From: Nocardioides sp.
GTDB lineage: Bacteria; Actinomycetota; Actinomycetes; Propionibacteriales; Nocardioidaceae
DNA length: 64,000 nucleotides
Assembly: GCA_030698375.1 (NCBI GenBank)
Contig: JAUYLL010000075.1
Coordinates: forward strand, 1 to 64,000
Reading direction: 5' to 3'
Part shown: in pieces, positions 29,326 to 37,544 of the stretch
Layout of the letters: each line of letters opens with the position of its first letter
Position numbering within the stretch: the first letter of the stretch is position 1
The notes under the pieces: generated by a model
Databases searched by the model: none
Seen by the model: the letters and a program-made list of their open reading frames with translations, nothing else
What the model was told of the DNA's origin: nothing
Made by a program: the position numbers and the translations under genes

Positions 29326-29928
29326 TCAGGACGCGCGGGCGCCGAGCCCGTCGAGCAGGATGGCGAGGTACTGCTCGGCCACCTCGGTGGCGCCGAGCGG
29401 GCCGCCGGGCCGGTACCAGCCGACGGCGACCCAGACGGTGTCGCGGATGAAGCGGTAGGTGAGCACCGGGTCGAGGTCGTCCCGCAGGGCGCCGGTGCGG
29501 ATGCCCTCGTTGATGAGGTCCGACCACATCGTCTGGAAGCGCTCGTTGTTCTCCCGCAGGTAGGCGAAGCGGTCGTCGGCCGCGAGCGCGCCGGCGTCGT
29601 TCTGGAAGATCGCCACCGCCGGGCGGTCGCGGTCGATGGCCGCGAACGAGATGTGCACCAGGCGCTCGAGCTTGGTCCGCACGTCGTCCTCGGAGGCGAT
29701 GACCGCGTCGTACTCGGCGAACAGACCGGCCTGGAAGGTCGAGAGGATCTCGTCGACCATCGACTCTTTGGAGTCGAAGTGGTGGTAGAGGCTCCCCGAG
29801 AGGATCCCGGCCGCGTCGGCGATGTCACGCACCGTCGTGGTCTTGTAGCCACGCTCGGCGAAGAGGTCCGCCGCGATGCGGAGAAGCTCGGCGCGCCGCG
29901 ACGGCGCGGGGACGGGGGCCGCGGCCAC
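29326..29928 (-). CDS. kstR2: TetR-family repressor KstR2
   Basis: A 200-residue TetR repressor controlling ring C/D genes; HIP-CoA is the known inducer in mycobacteria. The N-terminal helix-turn-helix reads RGYKTTTVRDIADAAGILSGSLYHHFDSKESMVDEIL, and the C-terminal half keeps FIRDTVWVAVGWYRPGGPL and EQYLAILLDG as in KstR2. GTG start lies one base after the ipdF stop. It is inside an operon driven from the perfect KstR2 box at 31969, so it is probably autoregulated. Confidence 0.94.
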   Translation of the reverse strand: MAAAPVPAPSRRAELLRIAADLFAERGYKTTTVRDIADAAGILSGSLYHHFDSKESMVDEILSTFQAGLFAEYDAVIASEDDVRTKLERLVHISFAAIDRDRPAVAIFQNDAGALAADDRFAYLRENNERFQTMWSDLINEGIRTGALRDDLDPVLTYRFIRDTVWVAVGWYRPGGPLGATEVAEQYLAILLDGLGARAS

Positions 29929-29929
29929 C

Positions 29930-30766
29930 TCAGGCTCGCTGGCTGCTCGTGGAGACGACCTCGCCGGTGAGGTACGACGCGTACTCGCTGGCGAGGAAGA
30001 CCATCACGTTCGCGACCTCCCAGGGCTCCGCTGCACGCCCGAACGCCTCACGCTGGGTGAGTGTGTCGAGCAGCTCGTCGGAGGTGACCTTCGCCAGGAA
30101 GGGGTGCATCGCCAGGCTCGGTGAGACGGCATTGACGCGGATCCCGTGCGGAGCGACGTCGAGCGCGGCGCAGCGCGTGAGCGCCATGACTCCGGCCTTG
30201 GCCGCGGCGTAGTGGGCCTGCCCTTCCTGGGCGCGCCACCCGATCACCGAGGCGTTGTTGACGATCGTGCCCCGGGTGCCGTTGGTGATCATCCGGTTGC
30301 TGGCCGCGCGCACGCAGCGGAAGGTCCCGGTCAGGGTGATGTCGAGGACCCGGCTCCACTGCTCGTCGGTCATCTCGGTGATGGCCGCAGTGCCACCCAG
30401 GCCAGCGTTGTTGATCATCACGTCGACGCCACCGAAGGGCTCGGCCGCGTCGAGCAGTGCCTGCACCTGGGCCTCGTCGGTCACGTCGCACAGCAGGCTG
30501 GCCACCCGCTCGCCGCCGAACTCCTCGGCCAGCGTCGCGTGCGCCTCGGCGACGCGGCGCTCGTGGGTGTCGCTGAGTACGACCGCGCGGGCACCCTCCT
30601 CAAGCACCCGTCGGGTGACGGCGGCACCGATGCCGGCGCCAGCAGCCGCGGTCACGACCACGACCTTGTCGCGCAGGAGGCCGTGCCCCTCGACGTACGG
30701 CGGGACCGGCTGCTGGGGACGCCGACGCAGGGCCGGGTCCTCCTGGGCGGTGTGGGGAGTGCTCAT
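29930..30766 (-). CDS. ipdF: Short-chain dehydrogenase IpdF
   Basis: A 278-residue SDR that in the known pathway oxidises the 5-hydroxy group of 5-OH-HIP-CoA. TAAAGAGIGAAVTRR is the cofactor-binding motif, NNAGLGG follows, with catalytic Ser in NNASVIGW and Y-x3-K in HYAAAKAG. The 30-residue N-terminal lead (PALRRRPQQPVPPYVEGHGLLRD) is typical for IpdF. It overlaps fadE30 by 4 bases and is followed after one base by kstR2. Confidence 0.92.
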   Translation of the reverse strand: MSTPHTAQEDPALRRRPQQPVPPYVEGHGLLRDKVVVVTAAAGAGIGAAVTRRVLEEGARAVVLSDTHERRVAEAHATLAEEFGGERVASLLCDVTDEAQVQALLDAAEPFGGVDVMINNAGLGGTAAITEMTDEQWSRVLDITLTGTFRCVRAASNRMITNGTRGTIVNNASVIGWRAQEGQAHYAAAKAGVMALTRCAALDVAPHGIRVNAVSPSLAMHPFLAKVTSDELLDTLTQREAFGRAAEPWEVANVMVFLASEYASYLTGEVVSTSSQRA

Positions 30767-31956
30767 CCGCGTGCCTCTCGGGGTAGGCCGAGCACCCGCT
30801 CGGCAAGAATGGTGCGTTGGATCTCGTCGGAGCCGCCGTAGATGGTGTCGGCGCGCGAGAAGAGAAAGAGCCGCTGCCAGCCGTCGAGCTCGTACGGCGC
30901 CCCGGCGGTCCGTAGACCGCCCGCGCCGGCGACCGCCATGGCGACCTCGCCGAGCTTCTTGTGCCACCCGGCCCAGACCAGCTTGAAGATCGACCCGGCG
31001 CCGCCACCGGCAGCGGAGTCCTCGCCGCGGCCGACGAGCGCGAGACCGCGCAGCGCCTGGGACCGCATCACCTCGAGCTCGACCCGCAGGGTCAGCAGCC
31101 GGTCGCGCAGGACCGGGTCGTCCCAGCTGCCGTTCTCCTTGGCCAGGGCGACGACGCCCTCGTGCTCGCGGGCGAAGCCGACCACCTGGCCCAGGACGGA
31201 CACGCCGCGCTCGAGCCCGAGCAGCCCCATGGCCACCCCCCAGCCCTTGCCGGGCTCACCGACGACAAGGTCGGCGTCGGTGCGGGCGCCGGTGAAGAAG
31301 ACCTCGTTGAACTCCGAGCCGCCGGTCAGCTGCTCGATGGGGCGGACCTCGACACCCTCCTGGTCCAGCGGGACGAGCAGGAAGGACAGGCCGTGGTGGC
31401 GCTGGGACCCGGGCTCGGTGCGGGCGATGACGAACACCCAGTCGGACTGGTGCGCGTTGGAGGTCCACACCTTCTGGCCGTCGATGACCCACTGGTCCCC
31501 GTCGAGACGGGCCTTGGTCTGCACCGCGGCGAGGTCCGACCCGGCGTTCGGCTCGGAGTAGCCCTGGGCCCAGAGCTCCTCGACGGCGACGATCGGGGCG
31601 AGGAAGCGCTCCTGCTGCGCGGGCGTGCCGAAGGCGATGAGCGTGGGGCCGAGCAGCTCCTCGCCGAGGTGGTTCACCCGCGCTGGCGCCTCGGCCCGGG
31701 CGTACTCCTCGTGGAAGATCACCTGCTGGAGCAGGCTCAGGTCGCGGCCGCCGTGCTCGGTCGGCCAGCCCAGGCAGGTCCATCCGTGCGCGGCGAGGTG
31801 CTGGTTCCAGGCCTTCCGCTCGTCGAAGGCCTCGTGCTCGCGCCCGGGCCCGCCGACACCGCGCAGCCCGGCCCACTCACCGGCGAGGTGGTCGCCGAGC
31901 CACGCCCGTACCTCTGCACGGAACGCATCGTCGTCTGCCGAGTAGCTCAGGTCCAC
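30763..31956 (-). CDS. fadE30: Acyl-CoA dehydrogenase FadE30
   Basis: A 397-residue acyl-CoA dehydrogenase for the propionyl side chain of HIP-CoA-type intermediates. It contains WAQGYSEPNAGSDLAAVQTKA, GQKVWTSNAHQSDWVFVIARTE, LGLERGVSVLGQVVGFAREH and the C-terminal IYGGSDEIQRTILAERVLGLPREARG. GTG at complement 31954-31956 is chosen; a longer GTG at 31977 lies within the KstR2 box. The box is 12 bases away with no Shine-Dalgarno sequence, so the message may be leaderless. First gene of fadE30-ipdF-kstR2-fadA6, divergent from fadD3. Confidence 0.92.
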   Translation of the reverse strand: MDLSYSADDDAFRAEVRAWLGDHLAGEWAGLRGVGGPGREHEAFDERKAWNQHLAAHGWTCLGWPTEHGGRDLSLLQQVIFHEEYARAEAPARVNHLGEELLGPTLIAFGTPAQQERFLAPIVAVEELWAQGYSEPNAGSDLAAVQTKARLDGDQWVIDGQKVWTSNAHQSDWVFVIARTEPGSQRHHGLSFLLVPLDQEGVEVRPIEQLTGGSEFNEVFFTGARTDADLVVGEPGKGWGVAMGLLGLERGVSVLGQVVGFAREHEGVVALAKENGSWDDPVLRDRLLTLRVELEVMRSQALRGLALVGRGEDSAAGGGAGSIFKLVWAGWHKKLGEVAMAVAGAGGLRTAGAPYELDGWQRLFLFSRADTIYGGSDEIQRTILAERVLGLPREARG

Positions 31957-31968
31957 GGGTGGTAGCCT

Positions 31969-31982
31969 ACCAAGCACTTGTT
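31969..31982. promoter_or_regulatory. KstR2 operator, perfect match
   Basis: ACCAAGCACTTGTT fits AnCAAGnnCTTGnT at all ten fixed bases. It sits between divergent fadE30 (12 bases) and fadD3 (23 bases), the two main ring C/D operons, one of which contains kstR2. Confidence 0.93.
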
Positions 31983-32005
31983 CGGGCTACAGGAGGTGCT
32001 CATCG

Positions 32006-33577
32006 GTGAACCTCACGCAGACAGGACGACCGCGTGGCAGCGCTGATGGGACCCCGACCCTGCCTGGGGTCCTGCGGGCCGCGGCAGCGACCCATGGCGA
32101 GCGGCCGGCCTACGTCGAAGACGGCACGTCCCTGTCGTTCGCCGACCTGCTCGACCGCGTGCGCGAGGCCGCCCGCCGCCTCGTGGCCCTCGGCGTCACG
32201 CCCGGCGACCGGGTCTGCCTCTGGGCCCCCAACAGCGTGGCGTGGGTGGTGGCGGGACTCGCCGCGACGTACGCCGGCGGGGTGCTCGTGCCGGTCAACT
32301 CGCGCTACACCGCCGCCGAGGTCGCCGAGATCGTCGAGCGGACCGATGCTGCCGCCGTCCTGGTGGCAGACGGATTCCTCGGCCGCACCCAGCTGGCCGA
32401 CCTCACCGCGCAGCAGGTGCCGGAGCGGACCGCGGTCGTCGACCTCGCCCGGCTCGAGGACCTCTCCCCCGGCGCGGTCACGGTCGAGGACGTCGATGGT
32501 CGCGCCGACGCCGTCGGTCCCGACGACGTGGCCGACATTCTCTTCACCTCGGGCACGACGGGTCGCTCCAAGGGCGCGATGTCGGCCCACCGGCAGACCG
32601 TCGGCGTCGCGCGCGTCTGGGGCGAGCTGGGGGGCGTGACCGCCGACGACCGCTACCTCGTGGTCAACCCGTTCTTCCACTCCTTCGGCTACAAGGTCGG
32701 CATCGTCACCGGCCTGGTCACCGGGGCGACGCTCTATCCCGTCGCCACCTTCGACCTCGATGCCACGATGCGGCTGGTCCAGGACGCCGCGATCACCGTG
32801 CTGCCGGGCGCACCCACGATCTACCAGTCGCTGCTGACGGCGCCGGAGCGGTCGTCGTACGACCTGTCGTCGTTGCGCCTGGCCGTCACCGGCGCGGCCG
32901 TGATCCCCGTCGTGCTCATCGAGCGGATGCGCGAGGAGCTGGCCATCGACCAGGTCGTCACGGCCTTCGGCATGACCGAGTGCGTCGTGGCCACGATGTG
33001 CCGCGCCGGCGACCCCGCCGAACTGGTCGCGACAACCTGCGGACGCGCGGTGCCCGGCATGGACACCAGGATCGCCACGCCCGGCGGCAACGACGCCCTG
33101 CCGGCCGGCGAGGAGGGCGAGCTGCTGCTGCGCGGGCCCTGGGTCACGCTGGGCTACCTCGACGACCCGGAGGCCACCGCCGAGGCGATCGACGACGACG
33201 GGTGGCTGCACACCGGCGACATCGGCACCCTCGACGAGGCCGGCAACCTGCGGATCACCGATCGACTCAAGGACATGTACATCTCCGGCGGCTTCAACGT
33301 CTACCCCGCGGAGGTCGAGCAGGTCCTCCTGCGGCTCGACGGCGTCGCCGACGTCGCCGTGGTCGGGCTGCCCGACGAGCGCATGGGCGAGGTCGGCCAT
33401 GCCTTCGTCGTCCGCGCACCCGACGCCGACCTGAGCCCCGACGCAGTGGTCGCGCACGCCCGCGAGCACCTGGCGAACTTCAAGGTGCCCCGCAGCGTGG
33501 GCTTCCTCGACGCACTCCCCCGCAACCTGTCCGGCAAGGTGCTCAAGACCGAGCTGCGCGCGCAGCACGGCGCCTGA
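32006..33577 (+). CDS. fadD3: HIP-CoA ligase FadD3
   Basis: A 523-residue AMP-forming ligase that activates the bicyclic propionate HIP as a CoA thioester, starting ring C/D breakdown and generating the KstR2 effector. ILFTSGTTGRSKGAMSAHRQ, NPFFHSFGYKVGI, FGMTECVVATM, DGWLHTGDIG and the C-terminal PRNLSGKVLKTEL (adenylation Lys) are present. The GTG at 32006 has a strong AGGAGG 9 bases upstream. First gene of fadD3-fadE31-fadE32-fadE33. Confidence 0.95.
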   Translation: MNLTQTGRPRGSADGTPTLPGVLRAAAATHGERPAYVEDGTSLSFADLLDRVREAARRLVALGVTPGDRVCLWAPNSVAWVVAGLAATYAGGVLVPVNSRYTAAEVAEIVERTDAAAVLVADGFLGRTQLADLTAQQVPERTAVVDLARLEDLSPGAVTVEDVDGRADAVGPDDVADILFTSGTTGRSKGAMSAHRQTVGVARVWGELGGVTADDRYLVVNPFFHSFGYKVGIVTGLVTGATLYPVATFDLDATMRLVQDAAITVLPGAPTIYQSLLTAPERSSYDLSSLRLAVTGAAVIPVVLIERMREELAIDQVVTAFGMTECVVATMCRAGDPAELVATTCGRAVPGMDTRIATPGGNDALPAGEEGELLLRGPWVTLGYLDDPEATAEAIDDDGWLHTGDIGTLDEAGNLRITDRLKDMYISGGFNVYPAEVEQVLLRLDGVADVAVVGLPDERMGEVGHAFVVRAPDADLSPDAVVAHAREHLANFKVPRSVGFLDALPRNLSGKVLKTELRAQHGA

Positions 33578-33609
33578 GCACCCGCACCACCCGTCCCCGA
33601 GGAGCACCC

Positions 33610-35271
33610 GTGGATCTGACCCTCAGCGAGTCCGAGCTGGCCTTCCAGGCCGAGGCCCGGGAGTGGCTGCGCGCCCACGTGCCGCCCGACCCCCTGCCCT
33701 CGATGGACACGCCCGACGGCTTCCGCGCCCACCAGGAGTGGGAGGCACAGCTCGCCGAGGCCCGCTGGTCGGTCGTCTCGTGGCCGGAGGCCTACCACGG
33801 TCGTGAGGCCTCGCTCGTGGAGTGGGTGATCTTCGAAGAGGAGTACTACCGCGCCGGAGCGCCCGGACGCGTCTCCCAGAACGGCATCTTCCTGCTCGCG
33901 CCGATTCTCTTCGAACACGGCACCCAGGAGCAGCAGGACCGCTTCCTGCCCACCATGGCCACTGGTGAGCAGATCTGGGCACAGGCCTGGTCCGAGCCCG
34001 AGGCCGGGTCCGACCTGGCGTCGCTGCGCTCGACCGCGCGGCGTGACGACGAGCGGGGCGGCTGGGTGCTCAACGGCCAGAAGACGTGGTCCTCCCGCGC
34101 CTCCTTCGCCCACTGGGGGTTCGGTCTCTTCCGCTCCGACCCCGATGCCCAGCGCCACCAGGGGCTCACCTACTTCCTCTTCCCGCTCGACGCCCCCGGC
34201 CTCACGGTCCGGCCGATCGCCCAGCTCGACGGCGAGCCCGGGTTCGCCGAGCTCTTCCTCGACGACGTGTTCGTCCCGGACTCCGACGTCCTCGGTGCCC
34301 CCGGGGACGGCTGGCGGGTGGCGATGAGCACCGCCGGCAACGAGCGTGGCCTGTCGCTGCGCTCCCCCGGCCGGTTCTGCGCCGCCGCCGACCGGCTCGT
34401 CGCGGCGTACGCCGAGGCGCCGGAGGAGCTGCGCGCGCCCGTGACCGACCGCGTCGCCGACGCCTGGATGCGGGCGCAGGCCTACCGCTTCTACACCTGG
34501 GGCACCGTCACCCGACTCGCCGGCGGCGGCGACGTCGGCGCCGCCGGCTCGGTCAACAAGGTCTTCTGGTCCGAGCTCGACGTCGCGCTGCACGAGACCG
34601 CGCTCGACCTGCGCGGGGCCGACGCGGAGCTTCCGTCGCCATGGCTGGACGGCTACACGTTCTCGCTCTCTGGGCCGATCTACGCCGGCACCAACGAGAT
34701 CCAGCGCAACATCGTCGCCGAGCGCATCCTCGGACTCCCCCGGGAGCCCAAGGGCACCCGGCCCAGCGGAAAGGCAGCGGCCCAGTGCGGTTCGAGCCCA
34801 CCAGCGAGCAGCGCGCCTTCGTCGCGTCCCTCGCCCGCCACCTCCCCGGCGCCGCCCCGGTCGGCGCCGCCCGCGCGTGGGCCGAGGGCGACAGCGGCCC
34901 CGGGCGCGCGCTCTGGAGCCGTCTGGCGGAGCAGGGCGTGGGTGCCCTCCTCGTGCCCGAGGAGCACGATGGCATGGGCGCGACCCCTGTCGAGATGGTC
35001 CTTGCCCTCGAGGTCCTCGGTCGGTACGCCGTCCCCGGGCCGTGGGTGGAGTCCGCGGCCTACCTGCCCCTCGCCCTGGCCGACGGCGACGCGGTGGCCG
35101 GGCTCGCCGGGGGCGAGATCGGGTCCGTCGCGGTGCCGCCGCACGCGCCGTACGCCCTGGACGCCGACGTGGCCGACCACCTCTTCCTCGTCTCCGACGG
35201 CCGCCTCACCCGCGCGACGCCCGGCGAGGCCGTCGGGTCCGTGGACGGGGCCCGGCGCCTCCACGCCGTGA
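33610..35271 (+). CDS. fadE31: Acyl-CoA dehydrogenase FadE31 with a run-on C-terminus
   Basis: The first 380 or so residues are an ordinary FadE31-type acyl-CoA dehydrogenase: AQAWSEPEAGSDLASLRSTA, GQKTWSSRASFAHWGFGLFR, and the standard end [26 protein letters not shown]. The frame should stop near 34788 but has TGC there and stays open to 35271, adding roughly 170 residues of low-complexity Pro/Arg/Ser/Ala-rich sequence read out of frame through fadE32 (487-base overlap). The extension has no family character. A single A for C at 34788 would restore a GTGA junction. GTG start preceded by GAGGAG. Confidence 0.85.
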   Translation: MDLTLSESELAFQAEAREWLRAHVPPDPLPSMDTPDGFRAHQEWEAQLAEARWSVVSWPEAYHGREASLVEWVIFEEEYYRAGAPGRVSQNGIFLLAPILFEHGTQEQQDRFLPTMATGEQIWAQAWSEPEAGSDLASLRSTARRDDERGGWVLNGQKTWSSRASFAHWGFGLFRSDPDAQRHQGLTYFLFPLDAPGLTVRPIAQLDGEPGFAELFLDDVFVPDSDVLGAPGDGWRVAMSTAGNERGLSLRSPGRFCAAADRLVAAYAEAPEELRAPVTDRVADAWMRAQAYRFYTWGTVTRLAGGGDVGAAGSVNKVFWSELDVALHETALDLRGADAELPSPWLDGYTFSLSGPIYAGTNEIQRNIVAERILGLPREPKGTRPSGKAAAQCGSSPPASSAPSSRPSPATSPAPPRSAPPARGPRATAAPGARSGAVWRSRAWVPSSCPRSTMAWARPLSRWSLPSRSSVGTPSPGRGWSPRPTCPSPWPTATRWPGSPGARSGPSRCRRTRRTPWTPTWPTTSSSSPTAASPARRPARPSGPWTGPGASTP

Positions 35272-35753
35272 CCGCCGGTGACCCGGTCGAGGCCGCCGAC
35301 CTCGACGCCGCCTTCGACACCGCCGTGCTCGCGACCGCCGCCCAGCTCCTCGGCTGCGGTGAGCGACTGCTCGCCGACACGGTCGCCTACGTCAAGCAGC
35401 GCCGCCAGTTCGGCCGCGAGATCGGCTCCTACCAGGCGATCAAGCACCAGCTCGCCGACGTGCGCATCGCGCTCGACTTCGCCCGGCCGCTCGTGCACGG
35501 CGCCGCCCTCGGCGGCCCCGATGACCGGGCCCGGGACGTCTCCGCCGCCAAGGCGGCCTCCGCCGACGCCGCCTACCTCGCCTCGCGCGTCGGGCTGCAG
35601 GCCCACGGCGCCATCGGCTACACCCGCGAGTACGACCTGAGCGTGTGGATCACCAAGGTCCGCGCGCTGGTCAGCGCCTGGGGCACCCCGGCGTACCACC
35701 GCCGACGGGTCCTCGAGAGCCTCGTCGCCCGGCCCACGACCTTGGAGGCCTGA
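34785..35753 (+). CDS. fadE32: Acyl-CoA dehydrogenase FadE32
   Basis: A 322-residue acyl-CoA dehydrogenase-like subunit starting MRFEPTSEQRAFVASLARHL. It has GALLVPEEHDGMGATPVEMVLALEVLGRY and the C-terminal YVKQRRQFGREIGSYQAIKHQLADVRIALDFARPL with GLQAHGAIGYTREYDLSVW, but a shortened middle domain, as in heteromeric FadE31-33 enzymes. Its length matches Rv3563 (about 320). Its GTG start is where the fadE31 stop would be expected, and it overlaps fadE33 by one base. Confidence 0.9.
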   Translation: MRFEPTSEQRAFVASLARHLPGAAPVGAARAWAEGDSGPGRALWSRLAEQGVGALLVPEEHDGMGATPVEMVLALEVLGRYAVPGPWVESAAYLPLALADGDAVAGLAGGEIGSVAVPPHAPYALDADVADHLFLVSDGRLTRATPGEAVGSVDGARRLHAVTAGDPVEAADLDAAFDTAVLATAAQLLGCGERLLADTVAYVKQRRQFGREIGSYQAIKHQLADVRIALDFARPLVHGAALGGPDDRARDVSAAKAASADAAYLASRVGLQAHGAIGYTREYDLSVWITKVRALVSAWGTPAYHRRRVLESLVARPTTLEA

Positions 35754-36805
35754 TGCACTTCGCCCTCACCGAGGAGCAGTCCGAGCTCGCCAGCACGGTG
35801 CGCTCGCTGCTCGCCAAGCGTGCGGACTCCGCGGCGGTACGCGCCGCGAGCGCCTCCGACCAGGGGTACGACAGCGCCCTCTGGCAGGTGCTCTGCGAGC
35901 AGGTCGGCGTCGCCGCCCTCGCCGTGCCGGAGGAGCACGACGGCGCGGGCTTCACGCTCTTCGAGAGCCTCGTCGTCCTCGAGGAGCTCGGACGCTCCCT
36001 CGCCCCCAGCCCGCTGCTGGCCTCCCTTGTCGCGGCCGAGGCGCTGCTGGTCGACGTCGGCGCGGTCGCACGGGAGCTCCTGCCTCAGCTCGCCGCCGGC
36101 GCGGTCGCGACGCTCGCCCTCGCGCCTGCCGAGGTCCGCGCCAGGCCTGCAGCCGAGGGCTGGGTGCTCAGCGGCACCGCACGCGACGTCCTCGACGGTG
36201 ACCGGGCCGAGGTCCTGCTCGTCCTGGCCACGACCGAGGACGGCACCGACCTGTTCGCCGTGGACCCGGCGGACGTCCCCGCGACCTGGGTTCCGACGAT
36301 GGACCAGAGCCTGCGGCTGGCCGACCTCGAACTCGAGGGGGTGTCCGCCCGCCTGGTCAATGCTCATGGCGCCGCGGTCGCCGGCCGTGCAGCACTCGTG
36401 GGCGCCACCGCCACCGCCGCGCTCCAGGTCGGCTGCGCGCAGCGCGCCCTCGACATGACGGTGGCCTACACCAAGGAGCGGGAGCAGTTCGGGCGCCCGA
36501 TTGGCTCGTTCCAGGCTCTCAAGCATCGGATGGCCGACATGCTCGCCCTCGTGGAGATGGCCCGCTCGGCCTCGTGGGCAGCGTCGTACGCCGTGTCCAC
36601 CGGGTCCCCGGACGCCGAGCGGCTGACCCACGTCGCGGCGTCCTACTGCGGCGACGCCCTCGACCACGTCGCGGGCGAGACCGTCCAGATGCACGGTGGC
36701 ATCGCGATCACCTGGGAGCACGACGCCCAGCTGGTGTTCAAGCGCGCCCACGCGCTCGGACAGCTCTTCGGCCAGGCCCACGAGCACCGCGCCGCACTGG
36801 CCTGA
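35753..36805 (+). CDS. fadE33: Acyl-CoA dehydrogenase FadE33
   Basis: A 350-residue acyl-CoA dehydrogenase-like subunit. ALAVPEEHDGAGFTLFESLVVLEELGRSLAPSPLLASLV near the N-terminus parallels FadE32; the C-terminal YTKEREQFGRPIGSFQALKHRMADMLALVEMARSA and VQMHGGIAITWEHDAQLVFKRAH are typical. The ATG overlaps the fadE32 stop (TGATG). Last gene of the fadD3 operon, converging with hsaB after 21 bases. It probably pairs with FadE31 or FadE32 in late ring C/D beta-oxidation. Confidence 0.9.
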   Translation: MHFALTEEQSELASTVRSLLAKRADSAAVRAASASDQGYDSALWQVLCEQVGVAALAVPEEHDGAGFTLFESLVVLEELGRSLAPSPLLASLVAAEALLVDVGAVARELLPQLAAGAVATLALAPAEVRARPAAEGWVLSGTARDVLDGDRAEVLLVLATTEDGTDLFAVDPADVPATWVPTMDQSLRLADLELEGVSARLVNAHGAAVAGRAALVGATATAALQVGCAQRALDMTVAYTKEREQFGRPIGSFQALKHRMADMLALVEMARSASWAASYAVSTGSPDAERLTHVAASYCGDALDHVAGETVQMHGGIAITWEHDAQLVFKRAHALGQLFGQAHEHRAALA

Positions 36806-36826
36806 GGCCAGTCGGCGCCCCGTCGC

Positions 36827-37531
36827 TCAGTCGCGGGTGGTGCGGTACTGGCCCTGGTAGAAGAGCAGCGGATCAGCCGGTCCGTCCTCGGTGAAGCCGA
36901 GGTCGACGACCTTGCCGACCACGATGTAGTGGTCGCCGGCCGGGTGCACGGCGTGGATGGTGCAGTCGACGTAGCCGATGACGCCGTCGAGGAGCGGCGA
37001 GCCAGTGCTGGAGGGGCTCCAGTCCACGTCGGCGAACTTGTCGATGCCACGCTTGGCCATCGTGTTGGACAGCTCGGTCTGCTCGGCGGCCAGGAAGTTC
37101 ACGCAGAAGCTGCCGGAGCGCTGGATCGCCGGCCAGGCGCGTGAGGTCTTGGCCGGGATGAACGTCACCAGCGGCGGGAAGAGCGAGACGCTGGAGAACG
37201 ACTGGCAGGTCATTCCCACCGGCTCCCCGCCGGAGTGCGCCGTGACCACGGTGACACCGCTGCAGAAGCGGCCGAGCACGTCGCGGAACTGGCGGGCCGC
37301 GGCCTGCGCCTCCTCGTCGTCCGCCCCGAGCTCGGCGCTCTCGCCCGGCCGGAGCTGGAAGTCGAAGGTCCCGAGGAAGGAGTCGATGAGCTCCTTCGGG
37401 GGCCACGAGTTCGCGGCGTCCTGCTTCATGCCCTCGGGGATCTCATGGTCCCCCCGCGGTGGATGGATGGTCGCGTCCTGCTCCACGTTCGCCTGCACCG
37501 CCTCGTCGTACCCCGTCGTGTCGACCCTCAC
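36827..37531 (-). CDS. hsaB: Flavin reductase of 3-HSA hydroxylase
   Basis: A 234-residue flavin reductase (FMN-binding split barrel) that supplies reduced flavin to HsaA. FCSGVTVVTAHSGGEPVGMTCQSFSSVSLFPPLVTFIPAKTS and FCVNFLAAEQTELSNTMA are the flavin-binding core, with GDHYIVVGKVVDLG near the end. It is about 45 residues longer than mycobacterial HsaB at the N-terminus. The GTG at 37531 has GAGGGG 7 bases upstream, while a later ATG at complement 37429 has none well placed. It follows hsaC by 13 bases. Confidence 0.92.
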   Translation of the reverse strand: MRVDTTGYDEAVQANVEQDATIHPPRGDHEIPEGMKQDAANSWPPKELIDSFLGTFDFQLRPGESAELGADDEEAQAAARQFRDVLGRFCSGVTVVTAHSGGEPVGMTCQSFSSVSLFPPLVTFIPAKTSRAWPAIQRSGSFCVNFLAAEQTELSNTMAKRGIDKFADVDWSPSSTGSPLLDGVIGYVDCTIHAVHPAGDHYIVVGKVVDLGFTEDGPADPLLFYQGQYRTTRD

Positions 37532-37544
37532 CCCCGAGCGCCCC

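Noticed and set aside
32242-35271. 1009-codon frame read as a single large protein from 32242
   Set aside because: Its first third is out of frame with fadD3; only the part from 33610 (fadE31) is coding.
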